Below the pieces are notes generated by a model. That model ran no database searches. It was not told where the DNA came from and was given only the letters and a program-made list of their open reading frames with translations. This document shows, in pieces, positions 37,242 to 51,004 of a stretch of DNA of 64,000 bases. Position 1 is the first letter of the stretch, and each line of letters opens with the position of its first letter. The stretch is taken from assembly GCA_905250075.1 (NCBI GenBank), contig CAJNOP010000063.1, positions 221,752 through 285,751 of the forward strand, read 5' to 3'. A program made the translations under genes and the position numbers. This DNA is from Rotaria sp. Silwood1. Its lineage: Eukaryota; Rotifera; Eurotatoria; Philodinida; Philodinidae.

Positions 37242-38597
37242 TTATTTAATAGGTACATTAACGAGAGTTTTCGATTTAATAAGACCTTGAACATTAGCTA
37301 CTTTCCATAAAACTCCTTTAAATGTTGCTTCACCTTTATCATTTGTAGTCATATCCGGTAAAATTTGATCGCATAATTCTTTTTTAATTTGAGCATCCGG
37401 TGATGAACAATCATAACCTTCACATTGAACTCGATCACCTGGTTTACTATTACTTGGTGGTTCAAGTATTTCAACTTTATCTGGTGTTGATGCACACATA
37501 ACCACTATATAACATAGAATATATATAAATAATAATGTTTAAGATTATTTGAATTCTTCAAACTTACTTGCTTCAGATGTAATACCACGCATTTTTGCTG
37601 GTTTTAAATTACATAAAACAATAACAAGTTTTTGATCAAGCTAAAATAATTTTATTGATAGAGAAGAAAATAAAATTTTTATATAACTTACATCACTAGT
37701 TTGTAAATGTTTAACAAGACCACTACATACCTAAATAAGAAATATGAATTTCTTTTGAATAAGTTATATATAATTTTTTTTTTTAAATTTTAAATACTGT
37801 TCGTGGTTTTTCTTCACCAACATCGATTTTTTCAACATATAAAGAATCAGCATCAGGATGTTTTTCAACTGATACAATTTTTCCAACGCGTAAATCAAAT
37901 CGTGTTATATCAGTTGCAGTATTAGCAACTGGTTTCGTTGGTTTTTCTATTAATGTTAAAAAAAAACTCTATATAATATAATCGTTTGTTTTTTTTTCAA
38001 GTGTTATACAACCTTCATTAGTAACTTTCTTTTTCTTGTCTTTTTTATCTTTAGCTTCTTGTTGATCACTACTAGCAGCAGCAGCAGGAGCAGGAGCAGC
38101 TTTAGTCCGTGGTTGTGGAACTTCAACTGGTTTTTTTGGTTGAGTAACTGATTGAGTAGGAGCCTTAGGAACCTTGTTAACAAAATCATATTGTTGTGTT
38201 ACTAAAAAAAAATAAGAAGATCTATGTTTTTTTTTTTTGTGTTAGTCTAAATATAATCTACCTCCTCGTTGATTTTCTAACGTAATTAATTCATCAACAA
38301 GAGTTTGTACACGTGTTTTTAATCGTGTATTTTCTTCTTGAAGTACATTAATATATACTTCAGGATCAAGTTGTCCTATAGAATAAAAAAAAAGAGACTA
38401 TTCAATTAAATCTAATAAAATAAAATTTACTTACGCGTACCAATAGTTGCAATAAGTGATTTTAATTGTTGAATACGTTCATCAGCTAATTTAGCTTTTT
38501 CTTGAATAGTTTCCATATTAAAAAAAAGTTGAATTGTATTAGTATGATAAGAACGTTGAAGAAAATGACGAATGTTTACTAATCTAAAGCAGGACAT
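37242..38597 (-). CDS. AIMP1: AIMP1/p43 (EMAP-II domain), multisynthetase-complex factor, seven exons
   Basis: Exons 38597-38435 (start at 38516 or 38597), 38375-38262, 38201-38013, 37946-37798, 37730-37692, 37640-37568 and 37504-37242. All phases agree, giving 302 residues from [10 protein letters not shown] at 38516. A coiled coil (residues 1-65) binds other synthetase-complex members in the family. A Pro/Ala then Lys-rich linker (residues 66-128) follows. The C-terminal EMAP-II/OB-fold tRNA-binding domain runs from about 138 to the end, with the signatures [29 protein letters not shown] and MVMCAS. The role is delivery of tRNA to synthetases. An upstream ATG at 38597 is in frame and adds 27 residues ([20 protein letters not shown] at its start) with several Arg and no acidic residue, like a mitochondrial presequence. 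The start choice is open. A tyrosyl-tRNA synthetase C-terminus is excluded by the absence of a catalytic domain. Confidence 0.92.
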
Positions 38598-41500
38598 ATT
38601 ATTATATCTTAAAAAGAAAAAAGATCACGAAATACAATCATAAAAATGATGCAATAGTATTGCAATGGCTTTTGTTGGAAAGACGTAGGAATATTTATTA
38701 AGTTACCAAAGCTATTTTACATATGGTAAAATATGGACGCGAAATTCGATCCAACCAAATATTCAACTATGGTCGAGAGTTTCAATGATTCTACAAGATA
38801 CATAATGCTTTTTTTTTGTAAAAAAGGAAAATTATTTACTTTCATTCGTTAGCCTGAATATGGACTTGTAACGAAAATAGATATTAGCGCCTTAATTCAT
38901 TTCATATGGAAATTATCATATTAAACAATTATTCTTTCTTTTTTTTTGCTTCATTCATATGAATGAGATGATATTCAACATTAGAACGAAAATATTTGTT
39001 TTTAAACTGCGTTTTCTTCTATAGAATCGTTATTTAAAAGCTAGGTTTCAAGAACTGTAAGAATTTCTATGAATACATAAGATTGATGTGGATATGATTT
39101 CTTTAATATTATTCGACTACATATGATTCTGGCTAACCACGCCACTTCGTTTTCAGGAGAGAAAAGTGTTAGCAAAAATAGTTGACATAATTGGCCGACT
39201 TCGATGAATCAATACGTTTTACAGTACTAGGTTCAATGAAAAGATTGAATATTTTTCTGGCATCCATTCTATGACAATCAGAAAAAGCATAGATTGCAAT
39301 CTGAAACAGTTTCGATATGTTTTTGCCTGTGTATTCGATGAGATTAGTAGAAATCGATATTATTTAGAGCTGAAATTGAGATATACTTGCTAAAATAAGT
39401 TATGATTAACTTATTTTAGCACAAGCATAAAAATTAGAATATTATTTTTGAACTCAATATCGTGCTTTTTTTTTGAAATTTTGTTTTATAACCTGAATGA
39501 GATACGAAACGAATTAGGAATACGATCTTTAATGCAATTTTTGGAAATTCATAACTAAGATGATTAGCTTCAAGTTTTAAAGTGGTACAATTTGCCATTT
39601 TTTCTTCTTGTCGACTCTTCAATTCTGATTGCGTTCTAAGCGATTTCACACTTTTAGAATTGATCCGAATTTATATTCTTGTGTGCCTAGAAAGAGTTCT
39701 TCAAATTCGTCCTAAGATTTCGTCTTCCACACTCATCAAAAGAACTTATAAAGTTTTGTGCTAATTTTTTTTGTATGTGTCTTTCCATATCTTAATAATA
39801 TTTATGATTTTCTACAAAATAGTATAGTTATTACTAATGTAAACAATATTCGTCATTTTCTAGATCATTCCTGAAACCGTAGCTTAAGATGCTTAAGTTT
39901 CTAAAATTATTTTTTGTCGAATTTTTATAATCAAATGTTTTAGTTCCTTGTTAAGAGTGTCTTGCAAGGTTTCTTTTACTGAAGTGATATAATGAATGAA
40001 TTCGATCCAAATCGAATGATCTAATGCATTTTAATCTAAACTATTTGATTACTAATTGTTTTTATCGATCAAAGTGGAAAACCTATAATGAGATCACTTT
40101 TATGCTAACTGATAGATGTAACATTTTGCACTGTACTATTGATATGTTATATAATTTCTGAAGATCTCATGAACATGTTTGAACGTCATTGAATGATCAC
40201 TTCATTTGTATCAAGTGTGATCTCATCCTCCTTGATCGAAAAAGACCATTTGTAGCAAACAGGACATATCAGTAGTAGACGCAAAGTTTTGTTTCAATCA
40301 ATTAGCACAAAAGTAAACTCAGGATCGATTTTTCACTTTGATCGATAGAGACAATCACTAACCGAATAGTGTAGATTAACATGAATATTAGAACATTCAA
40401 TTGAGATTGAATTTGTTTTTTGTATCTGTTGAGGAAAAGTAAGATTGTATGACACTTTTAATAAATAACTTAAACATGTAGTCAAAAAAGTTCGACAAAA
40501 AAAAACGTCATTTTAAAAAGTTGATCGTCTTAATTCATTGTCTTTGAGGGGTGATCTGGAAAATGACGAATATTGTTCAGATTGGTAATAACTATAGTAT
40601 TTTGTAGAAAATCAAAAGAAATATCATTAAGGTACGGAAAGGTAGATTTTTCCTATACCGTCGGTCATATATGCTTTTCTATGCATATGTTTCACTGTGA
40701 ACTTTGTAATAATCTATTATATATTGTTAGTATTAGCTTGAAGAGAAGTAACACTTACCTGTTTTTCGCATATGTTCAGTCTTTCTACTCGCAAGCTTTT
40801 CAAAACTAAACAAATTTTTGATATCGAGTTTTTTCTTCTTTTTATGCAGATCATCGGTGAAACGTCAGCATCTGACCAGTTGTTCTCGATATTTCCTATC
40901 TAGTACGATCAATCATATCATACTGTAATTATCCTATATTGAGAGTAGCTCTTATTGATTACCTGTCATGAAATTATCAGATATTGGCTAGAACTGTATC
41001 TCTATCCGTTACCTTGATTATCAAGCCAACTGAAAGAAATGTGATTTTTCTATGCATACCGATCTGTGAGTTCTCTATATAAAAAAATAAGCGTATTATG
41101 GAATAGTAATAAAGTTTCGCTTGTAGTCATATTGATTAAAGAATAGAATATTCTTGACATGTCTTCACAGTTATTTTTTTCGCGGAAATTACGTTTTTTT
41201 TTGAATATTTTTGAGACTTGACACGATGAATCTAGATGTTACACGAATAACTAATATTTGAGTTTAGACTTCTTTAAACAGAAAGTAAATATTTTTTTTT
41301 GTACCGTGTTTAATGCGCTATGATATAACCTATGGTTCAACTTGCTTGCACGTCATGCTGCTGGAAAAGTGACAATTCAAACAAAAAAGAAATTGTTGCT
41401 GGGTTGTCTGTTATCCTTCCTTATAAACCATTATAAAGTGCACCTTCAATTTTGTAGAACTCACATATATTATTTTGAAGAAAATAGTGAGTGTAAGTTT

Positions 41501-42614
41501 CAAGTTGAAATTTTGTAGTTCCCCATTCCATCTTTCCTCTCTATTAAAGACCTTAGCACCTAAGAATAAAGGTGCTGAATGGTAATAGTAAAAAAAGCCT
41601 TAGAAGACTCTAGAACCTTCCTTGAATTATCAATGGCTAGAATATGTTTTTCGATATTCTTAATAACACAGTTTCAGATTTTTGCGCGGATACACAATGA
41701 TATAACTAACACAAAAGTATGAACTAATGAAGTTTTAGTTTTCGGAAATAATTAACATCAGTATTTCAAAGTTTTATGAGATACATTTATAGATCGTTAA
41801 GACCAGATGTATATATGACGAACGTATACAACAGGCTTATTCATCTATCAAACTAATGCTAACACTAATAATAGTAAGTTATGAAAAGAAAATAAATACT
41901 ATGAGCATAGCACCAAAACAAATGAAAAAAGAAAATAAAAGTCCTGTTCGAAATGTAGAAATAAAAAACACATGTGAGTTCTACATTTTAACCTTACCGG
42001 GGCTGCTAGCAAGCCTTTTGACATGATATCCACCTGCATGCTCACACTAGGAGAAGGACTTAGTCCCTTGAGACATGTCTGCTACGCCACTATACAAATG
42101 GTAGTTATAAATTCTTATATTTCCAAAGACCAATGCTACAAAGCTTGAGTCAAATACAACGGCACTCATTTACTGTGAAAATTTTATTATAGTTCTAAAG
42201 GACTATTTGGCTAACGGTCAAATCAGCAATTTGAACTCCTATTATTATAATAATTCGCAATAGAATTCAAGTTCATCATAAACTCATTTTCTAATCATTA
42301 TCTGAATCGTACTTAAAAATTAATAGTAGCATCGTTTTGAATCTATTGTTCATTAAATAGATTGATTATGATTGCATCGATTACTTTTTAAATTTTTAAT
42401 CTAAACCTTTTTTTTGTTTATAATTTTACACAATTATTATTTCTTCTTTTATTAATAATTTTGCTTTTTTTTAATCAATCAAATAAGTCGATTAAGTGAA
42501 AAGGAGAAAAAAAAAATATCAACATGCATTCTACTAGCATTTGTGAAGTAATGATCACTGGTCAGTAAAATAGAAAAGAAAATAAGGTCAACGAAGCAGA
42601 TTATTTAAAATTGT
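38598..42614. other. Intergenic, 4 kb
   Basis: No gene or RNA recognised on either strand. The only structure noted is a perfect 15-bp-arm hairpin at 39388-39421. A less AT-rich patch at about 41990-42110 has no recognisable identity. Confidence 0.45.
39388..39421. repeat. Perfect inverted repeat, 15-bp arms
   Basis: TGCTAAAATAAGTTA, a 4-base loop TGAT, then the exact complement TAACTTATTTTAGCA. The symmetry continues outward for a few bases with one extra base. It is isolated from any gene. Confidence 0.6.
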
Positions 42615-45600
42615 TTATAAATTTCGAATTTCTTCATGTACTGATAAATCATCATCTGTTTGTGATCGTTGAATTGATTCAGTTTCACTATAAATGATTT
42701 AAAAAATAAAAGAAACTCTTTTTCTTTTCTTCATAAGAAAGAAAAACTTTTACCGTAATTTTATTTCGAGCATTGTTAAATTATCTTGCAAATCTTTTTC
42801 ACTAAATGGTATTTCAGTACCACGAAGATTTTTCAATACATGTTCACTTAAACTTGCATCCCAACCTGGACTTGCCATACCCACTAAAATAAAATATATG
42901 ATTAATTAATAAATATCTAAGTTTAAATTTTCGACAAACATTCTGAACAAAGTTCTTCACGAAGTTGATTAAAACATTCTTCATCTTCAACATCTTGACA
43001 TGCACGTGATGATCGTCCATCATCATTATCATATGTACTAAATTGTTGAGCAACTTCTAAAGAAAATATAATTTCTATTGTTATTGACATTATTTTTTGA
43101 TTGTTGGTTTTTTTTACTTGAATTTGTTGGATTTGATGGTGTTGATGGTCGAGGAGTATTGAATTTTGAAGATCGACGAGGTCCAGAAGATGAAACTACT
43201 TTATGAGATGTGGATCTAAAATAAAAGGAATATTAACGAGAATGAGAATTGGAACAAATTTTTTTGGATGCCTATGACTTTCTTCTGATAACATATAGTA
43301 TGAAAGTCTTGACACAAAATATTGACTCATTCTTATTTTGGATTAACTGGTTAGTGCTAAAACTAGTTACTAATTGATCAAGTTTTTTCTCGACTTCTAA
43401 CTACATGCTCAGGATTTCTTACTAAAATAAGATTGAACAACAATGACTAAATTCTCTGTAAAAGTTCAAAACTACATGTATACAAACCGACATAGCTGTT
43501 TTAGTGCAGTTTCTACCTTGTGACTTGAAATCACTTCATTTCAACATTATTGTAGAGTAGTTCATTTTGTACAGAATAATATATTACATTAACTGATATC
43601 TCATCGATGCGTTGTTATCAAAGATCTAGTTTTCATGTAGAATCGTAAATAACATGCTTAGTAGGTAAGAATGTAACGGTGCACTATTCTAAACATATGC
43701 GTATAGATTAACGACAAAAACAGTGAATACATAATAAAACTATCGTGATTTCGGATTGCTTTCTATTTGTTCGATCGGAAAGATCATTTCAAGAAAAACG
43801 TCAGAAAAAGTCGACATAAATGTAAGATCATCGTAGTTTTATCATGCACTCACCGTTGTATCATTATTTGTAGAACAAATTTTTCTCTAGAATCACTATG
43901 TTGATCCTTATGTAACGGTCTGATTGATAGTTATTCAATCTTATTCTAGAAGGAAATTTTGCATACATGTTCAAAAAGAATGGCAAAGTTCGATTCTAAT
44001 TAACTACTTCTGATTCTAATCAGTTATCTGTAAATGGTCGAAACATGAGTGAATATTATATGGCAAGAGTTTCGTGATATTAGTTAAAGTTAAAATACAT
44101 TCTACAATAGAGAACATCTAAAGTTCTGCAGGATGCCTTAGCGACTTCACTGATCACGGTCCAATGAAGTTCTAGTCTACGAAATAGTGAAACTTGTCGT
44201 GATTTTTCATTATTATTAATAGTAATTGATCAATCATTTTCTTACCAAAAGCCAATAGTCTATGAGGGTATCGGCTATGCTGATTCCGATATATAACTAT
44301 GAGAAATCTCTTTAAAACTTTATATGATGATTTTCTAGACTAAGAAACATTTAATACAAGTCGTTGTGGAATTCACTTAGATCATAGAAAATATCAAATT
44401 GTTTATCAGACAATAAAGTTTTCTAGTTTTAAGTAAGACAAAAAAAAATCCTTTGTCATATGCAGAACGAACAAAATCGTCTTATGATATTTTCTATCTT
44501 CTATTATTAAAAAACAAATTTAAATGTTTGAATACAATCCAATGATTTATCAAACATAACTATTCTTCAATCATAAAACTAATTATTTTCTTACTCAGAT
44601 GATGTTTGATTCCATTTGACTCCATCTCTAACTGAAAATTCGATTTTTCTTGATCTTGTTGGTTCTCGATCGATATTTGTTGATCGACGATTCATACTTT
44701 TATTTAAAGGTAAATCTGTTATTGTCATACTTTCATCTTTTAAAACATTATCATCACGAGTAATTGTTGTCATTGAACTTGTTGAACTTGTTTTTAATAA
44801 ACTTTGGGATTTTTGTACGCTACTTGATGTTATTTTATTTTTTGTTGAATTCATTGATTGTTGTAAATATTCATCATTATCACGTGCTGAATTTTTTGCT
44901 GATCTCACTTTTTTACCTTCAATTACCATTGGTACAACAGTTGTTGCAGAAGTTTTCTTTGGATATTCGACACGAAATTTTTTTGTTGTTGTTGTTGGTG
45001 GTGGAGGTTGAGGTTGTGGAATAACTTTTGGATGTCGTTCAATTGATGGTCGTGTAATAAAATCAGGTTTTGATGATGTTATTGAAACAGGAAGTGAAGC
45101 TGATGATAGAGATGATGGTGGTCGACTTTGATCATCCATTTGATGATGAGCTTCATCAATAGTTATTGAACGTTTTGGTGGTGCACGTGTTAAACTTCCA
45201 ATAGATGCTTTACGTAATGACATTAAATTAGGTATTACAGGACGTTGTTCTATTGATGAACGAGCAGATCGATTTTTTAATAATTGTTTCCATTCATTGG
45301 ATGGTGATTGTGGAACAACAGGAGGTGGAGTAGGTGGTTTAGAAACTTTTCGTGGAGTAACATCAGTAAAAAATCCACCTTCACCTGTATCTAGTGAAGA
45401 TGATGAATCTATTTTACGAGATAAATTTGTAAAATGAAATGGAGAATTTCGACGAGGTGTCGGTGTTGGTGTTAATGTTGGTGTTTGTGTTGGTGTATTA
45501 ATAGATTTATCTTTTTCTGAACGAGCACTTATTGGAATTATAGTTGCTGTTGGTGGACGTTTTGTTTCAATTGAACTATTTGATCTACTAGCTAGTTCAA

Positions 45601-48600
45601 TTTTTGTTTCATCAAGTAAATCATTAAGTGCTGAATCAAATTGATTAATAGAATGTTGATCGATTTTAATTAATTTCACTTCAATACCATCTGAAATACT
45701 TTGTTCAGGTTTCCAATTTCGATTCCACATTGTTGGAACTATTAAAAATCATAAGTTTATTTAGTAATTAAAAGGTCTAACTCAAATCTTATGATGTATC
45801 TATCTGCGATTTTGTAGAGCTATTTGCAGCAAATTGAATAGTATATTAAAAAAAATCAAGCTATTCTCAAAATTTTATTCAATAGTAGGTGTTCTTCAAT
45901 AAATAATTTTCATCATCGTTTTCTTCATACTTAAAAATGGTTCATTGTGTTAAGGTCTAGATTATTTCTTGACTACTTAAAATTCCCATGTATTTAATTC
46001 TATGTTACAAAATAGGTGATTACTAACGTGTATCTTTCTCAAAATTGCTCACTATTAAGCTCGATATATTTCATAGATAAGACCTTCCTGCACAGCATAG
46101 ACTCATTGTCAAATTGGAAGATTATCCCTTTGAAAAGCTTATTTTCTTATATGTAGGTACCGGCATATGATCATATTTTAACCATACTCAACAGTTCTAT
46201 TCAAAGTTTTTATGTACGAGTAAGATAAAATATTTTTTCAAAATTTCCTTGAGAACTCAATTAAGTATTAACGCGTGTGTTCGTGTAATATTTTCTATAC
46301 TTCCTATATCTCTTATGCTGATCCTTAATTGAGATTCTGCACGTACTCGTAGAAGACATCATATGACAGATAATCAACATAATATCCCTAATGAGCTGGA
46401 ATAAACAACTCTTTTATAAATGAAAAAACGATATTTTAACCATTAGAATGTTAAAGATGAGTACGGATACAGACTTTCAGTAAAGAAGTTTTGTTTATTT
46501 CTATTATTATTTTTCAAATGTTTAAGTTTGATTTTTGCATGAAACTCTACAAGAATCTATAGATATCTTATATTCATTTAAAAAGATGAATTTTCCATAC
46601 GTCTGTACCTCATCCCAGGGGGTCTGCCAGAAGACCAAAAAAAAATTTTTCTATTAATGGGCACATGAAAATTTTCATAAAACTTGATTTCTTTTATACC
46701 ATTTAGTGAACCGTTGATCGCTCTACAAAATCACATGCATGATATCCTGGTTCAAGATAAGTCACGCAATTCGACAAAGTCTTTCTTTTTTTTTTGTCTA
46801 CTAATACATACGTCGGCAATCAATTTTTGATGGTTTTTTTAAAGCAGCTGATGATGGTCGTGATGGTATTGATTGAGAATCAACAATTGCTTTAAGTTCA
46901 TCACTTGGATTTGTTGTTAATAATGAAGGTCTAAAATAATTAAATAAAAAAGATATTTCTTTCTGAATACAAAAACAAAAAACTTATTTCATACAGAGGA
47001 TGTTGAAAAAGTGCTACTGAATTTGGTCTTGATGATATAGAGTTTTTTCTCATTGCAGAACTATTTGGACGTGATATTGGTTTTTTTGATGTACGACTTT
47101 TAGTTCGTTCTTGTTGTTTTAACCGCATAAGTTCTTCATCTTCTTCATCATGATCAAAATTATCAATATTTTCATTATTATTATTATGAGTTTCTTCTGC
47201 AGTAATTGTTCGTGCACTAAAAATACAAGAAAATTTTATCTTGATAAATAAGATTAAAGATTATTTTGTTCAAAATATATTACTAATAAAAATCGATCTC
47301 AATGAAATATAGAAGTCATCGGATTCAAGTTTTTCGATCTTAAAGTTTATCAAAAATTTCATTTCTCAAAAAATAACGAAAGAATTCGTAAGTTTTGATA
47401 TTTTTCAGAGAAAATTTTCGATCGATTGGAAACGTGAGACTCTTCTATAGAACATTTAGTCAAGTAAACCATTAAAAATCATACACTTTTTGAAATTTAA
47501 GAATACCAATACAAATTGAAAACGACTCTGATTAGATTATATCTGCAAATACTTGTAAAAAAACGCATGTCTCAACTAGGGGTCGACAAGCTCAGCCCAG
47601 CTCCGCTCAGATAAACTGTTCGAACAGCTCTTTTGAGCTGAGCTGAACTGGTGAACCGGTTCGTTTGAGCTGTGAGCTGTGTTCCCAAAACAGAACACTT
47701 TTGTTCTGTTATGGGAAATATTTCCCAAAAGCAGAACACTTTTGTTCTGTTATGGGAAATATTTCCCAAAAGAAGAACACTTTTGTTCTGTTATGGGAAT
47801 TATTTCCCGAAAACGGAACAAAAGTGTTCTGTTTTGGGAACACAGCTCACAGCTCAAACGAACCGGTTCACTAGTTCAGCTCAGCTCAAAAGAGCTGTTC
47901 GAACAGTTCCTCTGAGCGGAACTTAGCTGAGCTTGTCGACCCCTAGTCTCAACTACGTCATACTATCTATAAATGTACTGTATTTGTAAATATAAAAATA
48001 TTTATAGTTTATTCGTTTCTATAGATCGTTAAAACTCGTTTACTTGGTGAAATCGATTTTTATTACCTTTCGTCGACTCGTACTGTTGACATATCATCAT
48101 AGAGAGGCTAAATCATACAATAAAATATATTATCTATTAATATAGATATAAAATAGCTCGCAAAATTATTCGACCTATTTTATTTTTGAACTTTTTCTTC
48201 TTTTATAAGTACTCATACGAATATAAAGATTAATTAAGTTTTTGAAAGATTCTATCCTTGAAAAAATTAGAAATTATTTTCATCTTCGAAAATAAAAATT
48301 CTCTGTACAAAAAAAACAAAATCTGGTCGAATAATTTTATGAGCAATTATATATATATATATTTAAACTTACTTCAACTTCAATATTTGTATCTTCTAAA
48401 TTTAAATTATGAGGAAGTGAACGATTGACTTGAATATCTTGAATATTTTTCGATTTTTCTCTTGGCGTTCTATTTGTTATTGGTATTCGTTGATTAAAAA
48501 ATTCTTGATTATTTTTATTTGAACGTCGATATTTTTTTACTAAAAGTTTTTCTGCATAAGTTAATTTAGATGAATGAAATTCAATATTTGGCATTAGTAT

Positions 48601-51004
48601 TTGATTTAATTTTGAATCTGTATCATATACCGTATCAACAGCTACTTCATGTGTTGATTTAGATTTTTTTAATCGATTATTTTTTTTATTAGATTTTTTC
48701 TTATCACCACTTTGTCTCCATTGTTTAAGAGCTTGTTGAAATGATGCAGCACTAATTTTTTCATCATAATTACCATTAAGTAATTGTCCACCTTCACCTT
48801 CTTCCGATTGAATATCATCATCATTATAATCAAAATTATCTGTTGTTGTTCCAGATTTTTGAAAAAAATCATCTTTTGATTGTGCAAAACGTAATTCTTT
48901 AAAAATAACATCGGCACCAATACTAGAATAGAAAAAAAAAAAGAAAAGATGAAAAATTATTAATTAAATTTTTACGGTGGTTTTTTCTTTTGAGGTGTTG
49001 CTGGTCGACTTTCATTTAATGATACACAACGATGACGTTGTAAAGCACCACGTAAATGAAAATGTGCAAAACATGCAGCACAATATGATTCTGCACATTC
49101 AAGACATTTCTTAAAATAATAAATGAAATAAAAATTTTATTTTATTTAAATTAAAGAATAAACAAAAAGCTTTTAGACATTAGATATTTGTTTACTTTTT
49201 GAATTCCTAGAAAGTATTTTTGATGAATCAAGTGTTGTGAATTAAGACTGAAGTTTTGTATATTGAGAAATTTTGTATCAATTTTTGTTCGAGGCTTGAA
49301 AGTATTTTAGAGAAATCGAAAACTATAGATCGCGACTAGAATTTAGATATGAGCTTAGATCTATTTTTGTTCAAGAGTAGTGTAAGACTTTTTGAAAGAC
49401 CGAGAGAGAGAGCGGAAAACAATGTACATTTCTTGTATGACAGACGGACATGTGACTTTCTTGCTCGGAAACGAGTTTCTTCACTGAGAAATGATTGGAT
49501 ATATGACTCAGAAAAGCATTTTTAAGAAAAATTTCAAGTTTTTGGAAGCTTACTTTGTAGTTCAGGATTTCCTACGTTAACAGAGATTAGATGCAGTAGA
49601 TAAAAGAATATTTTGACAAAATTTGGAGAAGTTTGAAGGTTGAATATAGATGGATTATTCATTTTACGAGAACTAGCTTTTTAGACGACATGGTAGAAAA
49701 ACATATAGTTTTTTTCTCAAAAGTTAAACGTGAAAATTATTCAACTTTCTCAGGTATCAATTTTCTTAGTGACATCACGATTAGGCGAATGATTTTCCCA
49801 TTCCTTTGAGGATGTGAACAAGTATTTATATCATAAAATGGACTATGTTTCGAAGTGTATTTTCCTAAATTTAAATTCTCTCTGTCAGAGAAAGGTATGT
49901 AGAAAATTCGACATTTTATGAGAAAGAGTCCCACCTCGCTCCCTCTAATCGAAAACCTTGGAGTAGACTTCTTTCGAAGTAAGATAGTTGTTGATTTATC
50001 AAAAATGAGTACTTACGAAAAACAAAAAAGGTAATTTTACGTAAGCAGTTTTCAAGGTAGCTTATCATCTACAAGGTAATATATGAATGAAGATCTTCAC
50101 CGCTTTCAGTTTCGAATTACAATAATGAAAATACGAAAATTTTCCGTTTAAATGAACTTTTTCTTTTTTACTCTTTTTAAAGATTATTTTACTACTTCCG
50201 AGCAAAAACTAAAGAAAAACTCCTAAACGTACAAAATGTTAGCCTTAATTTCTAACTTTCGACTTATTGACAATAGTTTATTATCGTTCAAAACTAAACA
50301 AAAATCTTATCTAAACACTTTTCAATCACTCATTATTTTATTTACCATTTTAGCTTCATCTTTTTCACATTGACCACATTTAATCATCTTATTTGTTGTT
50401 GTTGTTGTCGCTGTTGGTTTAACAGTAAATAAATTAGCTACAAGAGATGGTCGAACAACTGTAGCTAGAAAATAATTAAGTTAATATGATTATATTTAAT
50501 AGAAAATCAAATTATACCTGGTGGTTCATCGCCTAAAACTCGAATTCTTGTTGGTTTATTAGCCTAAAATTATTTTATATTATGACTTAGAAAAACAAAA
50601 AAGAAGTTTTTTTTTGTTTTGTTAATTTACATCGAATACTCGTTTTGGTTCATCACGTAAAACATGACTTGCATATTGTGATAATGGTCCTGTTTTACCT
50701 TTATCCCAAATAGAAACATTTGCTTCAGTACTATTGAATAAATATATATGAAAAAAATTTTTCTATTTAACAAATAAATATATATACGTGGATTTTGTTT
50801 TATCAGGATGCATAGCTAATTTTAGTTTATTTAAACTTTCTTCTAGTGCTCTTGTTTGTCTTTCAAGTATATCACTACTTGGTGCTCTAAAAAAAATATT
50901 GTAAATCAAAGAAATAAATCTAATAGAATAAATTACTGAGATTTCCATTTATTAGTCATGGGTGTTTTTAATGGTAAATGTCCGGTACTTCGAAGATTCG
51001 ACAT
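42615..51004 (-). CDS. ZBBX-like B-box zinc finger protein, 15 exons, 1019 residues
   Basis: Exons: 51004-50937, 50886-50788, 50730-50631, 50563-50518, 50464-50346, 49109-48976, 48922-48373, 48107-48067, 47216-46995, 46930-46812, 45738-44595, 43215-43118, 43056-42940, 42883-42754 and 42687-42615. Every junction keeps frame. An N-terminal helix (LERQTRALEESLNKLKLAM) precedes a B-box with Cys at 134, 137, 146, 149, 154 and 157 and His at 162 and 170 (CGQCEK, CLECAESYCAACFAHFH). Further on is a SFQQALKQWRQSG segment, which I associate with ZBBX. The rest is long, disordered and rich in Ser, Pro, Arg and Thr. ZBBX is a little-studied protein linked to ciliated cells; molecular role unknown. No RING or TRIM coiled coil is present, so this is not a TRIM ligase. 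Introns 5, 8, 10 and 11 are 0.85-1.4 kb, and intron 8 holds a hAT MITE. An antisense ORF at 44616-45011 is only the complement of exon 11. Confidence 0.8.
47577..47945. mobile_element. Palindromic hAT-type MITE (369 bp) with internal 40-41-bp tandem array, inside a ZBBX-like intron
   Basis: TAGGGGTCGACAAGCTCAG at the left end is matched inversely at the right end. Flanks are GTCTCAAC (47569-47576) and GTCTCAAC (47946-47953), an exact 8-bp duplication. The arms are rich in GAGCTGAGCTGAAC-like repeats. The centre is a tandem array in which TTCCCAAAA recurs at about 47682, 47722, 47763 and (as TTCCCGAAAA) 47804. Each unit also contains AGAACACTTTTGTTCTGTTATGGG, itself partly palindromic. Apparent ORFs over it are repeats of the array and not genes. 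It lies in the intron between exons 48107-48067 and 47216-46995, where splicing should remove it. Confidence 0.9.

Noticed and set aside
44616-45024. Plus-strand ORFs opposite the ZBBX-like exon 11
   Set aside because: Antisense shadows of a long real exon.
47572-47926. Overlapping ORFs with repeated FCSVMGNISQK-like units
   Set aside because: They are the tandem core of the MITE read in several frames.
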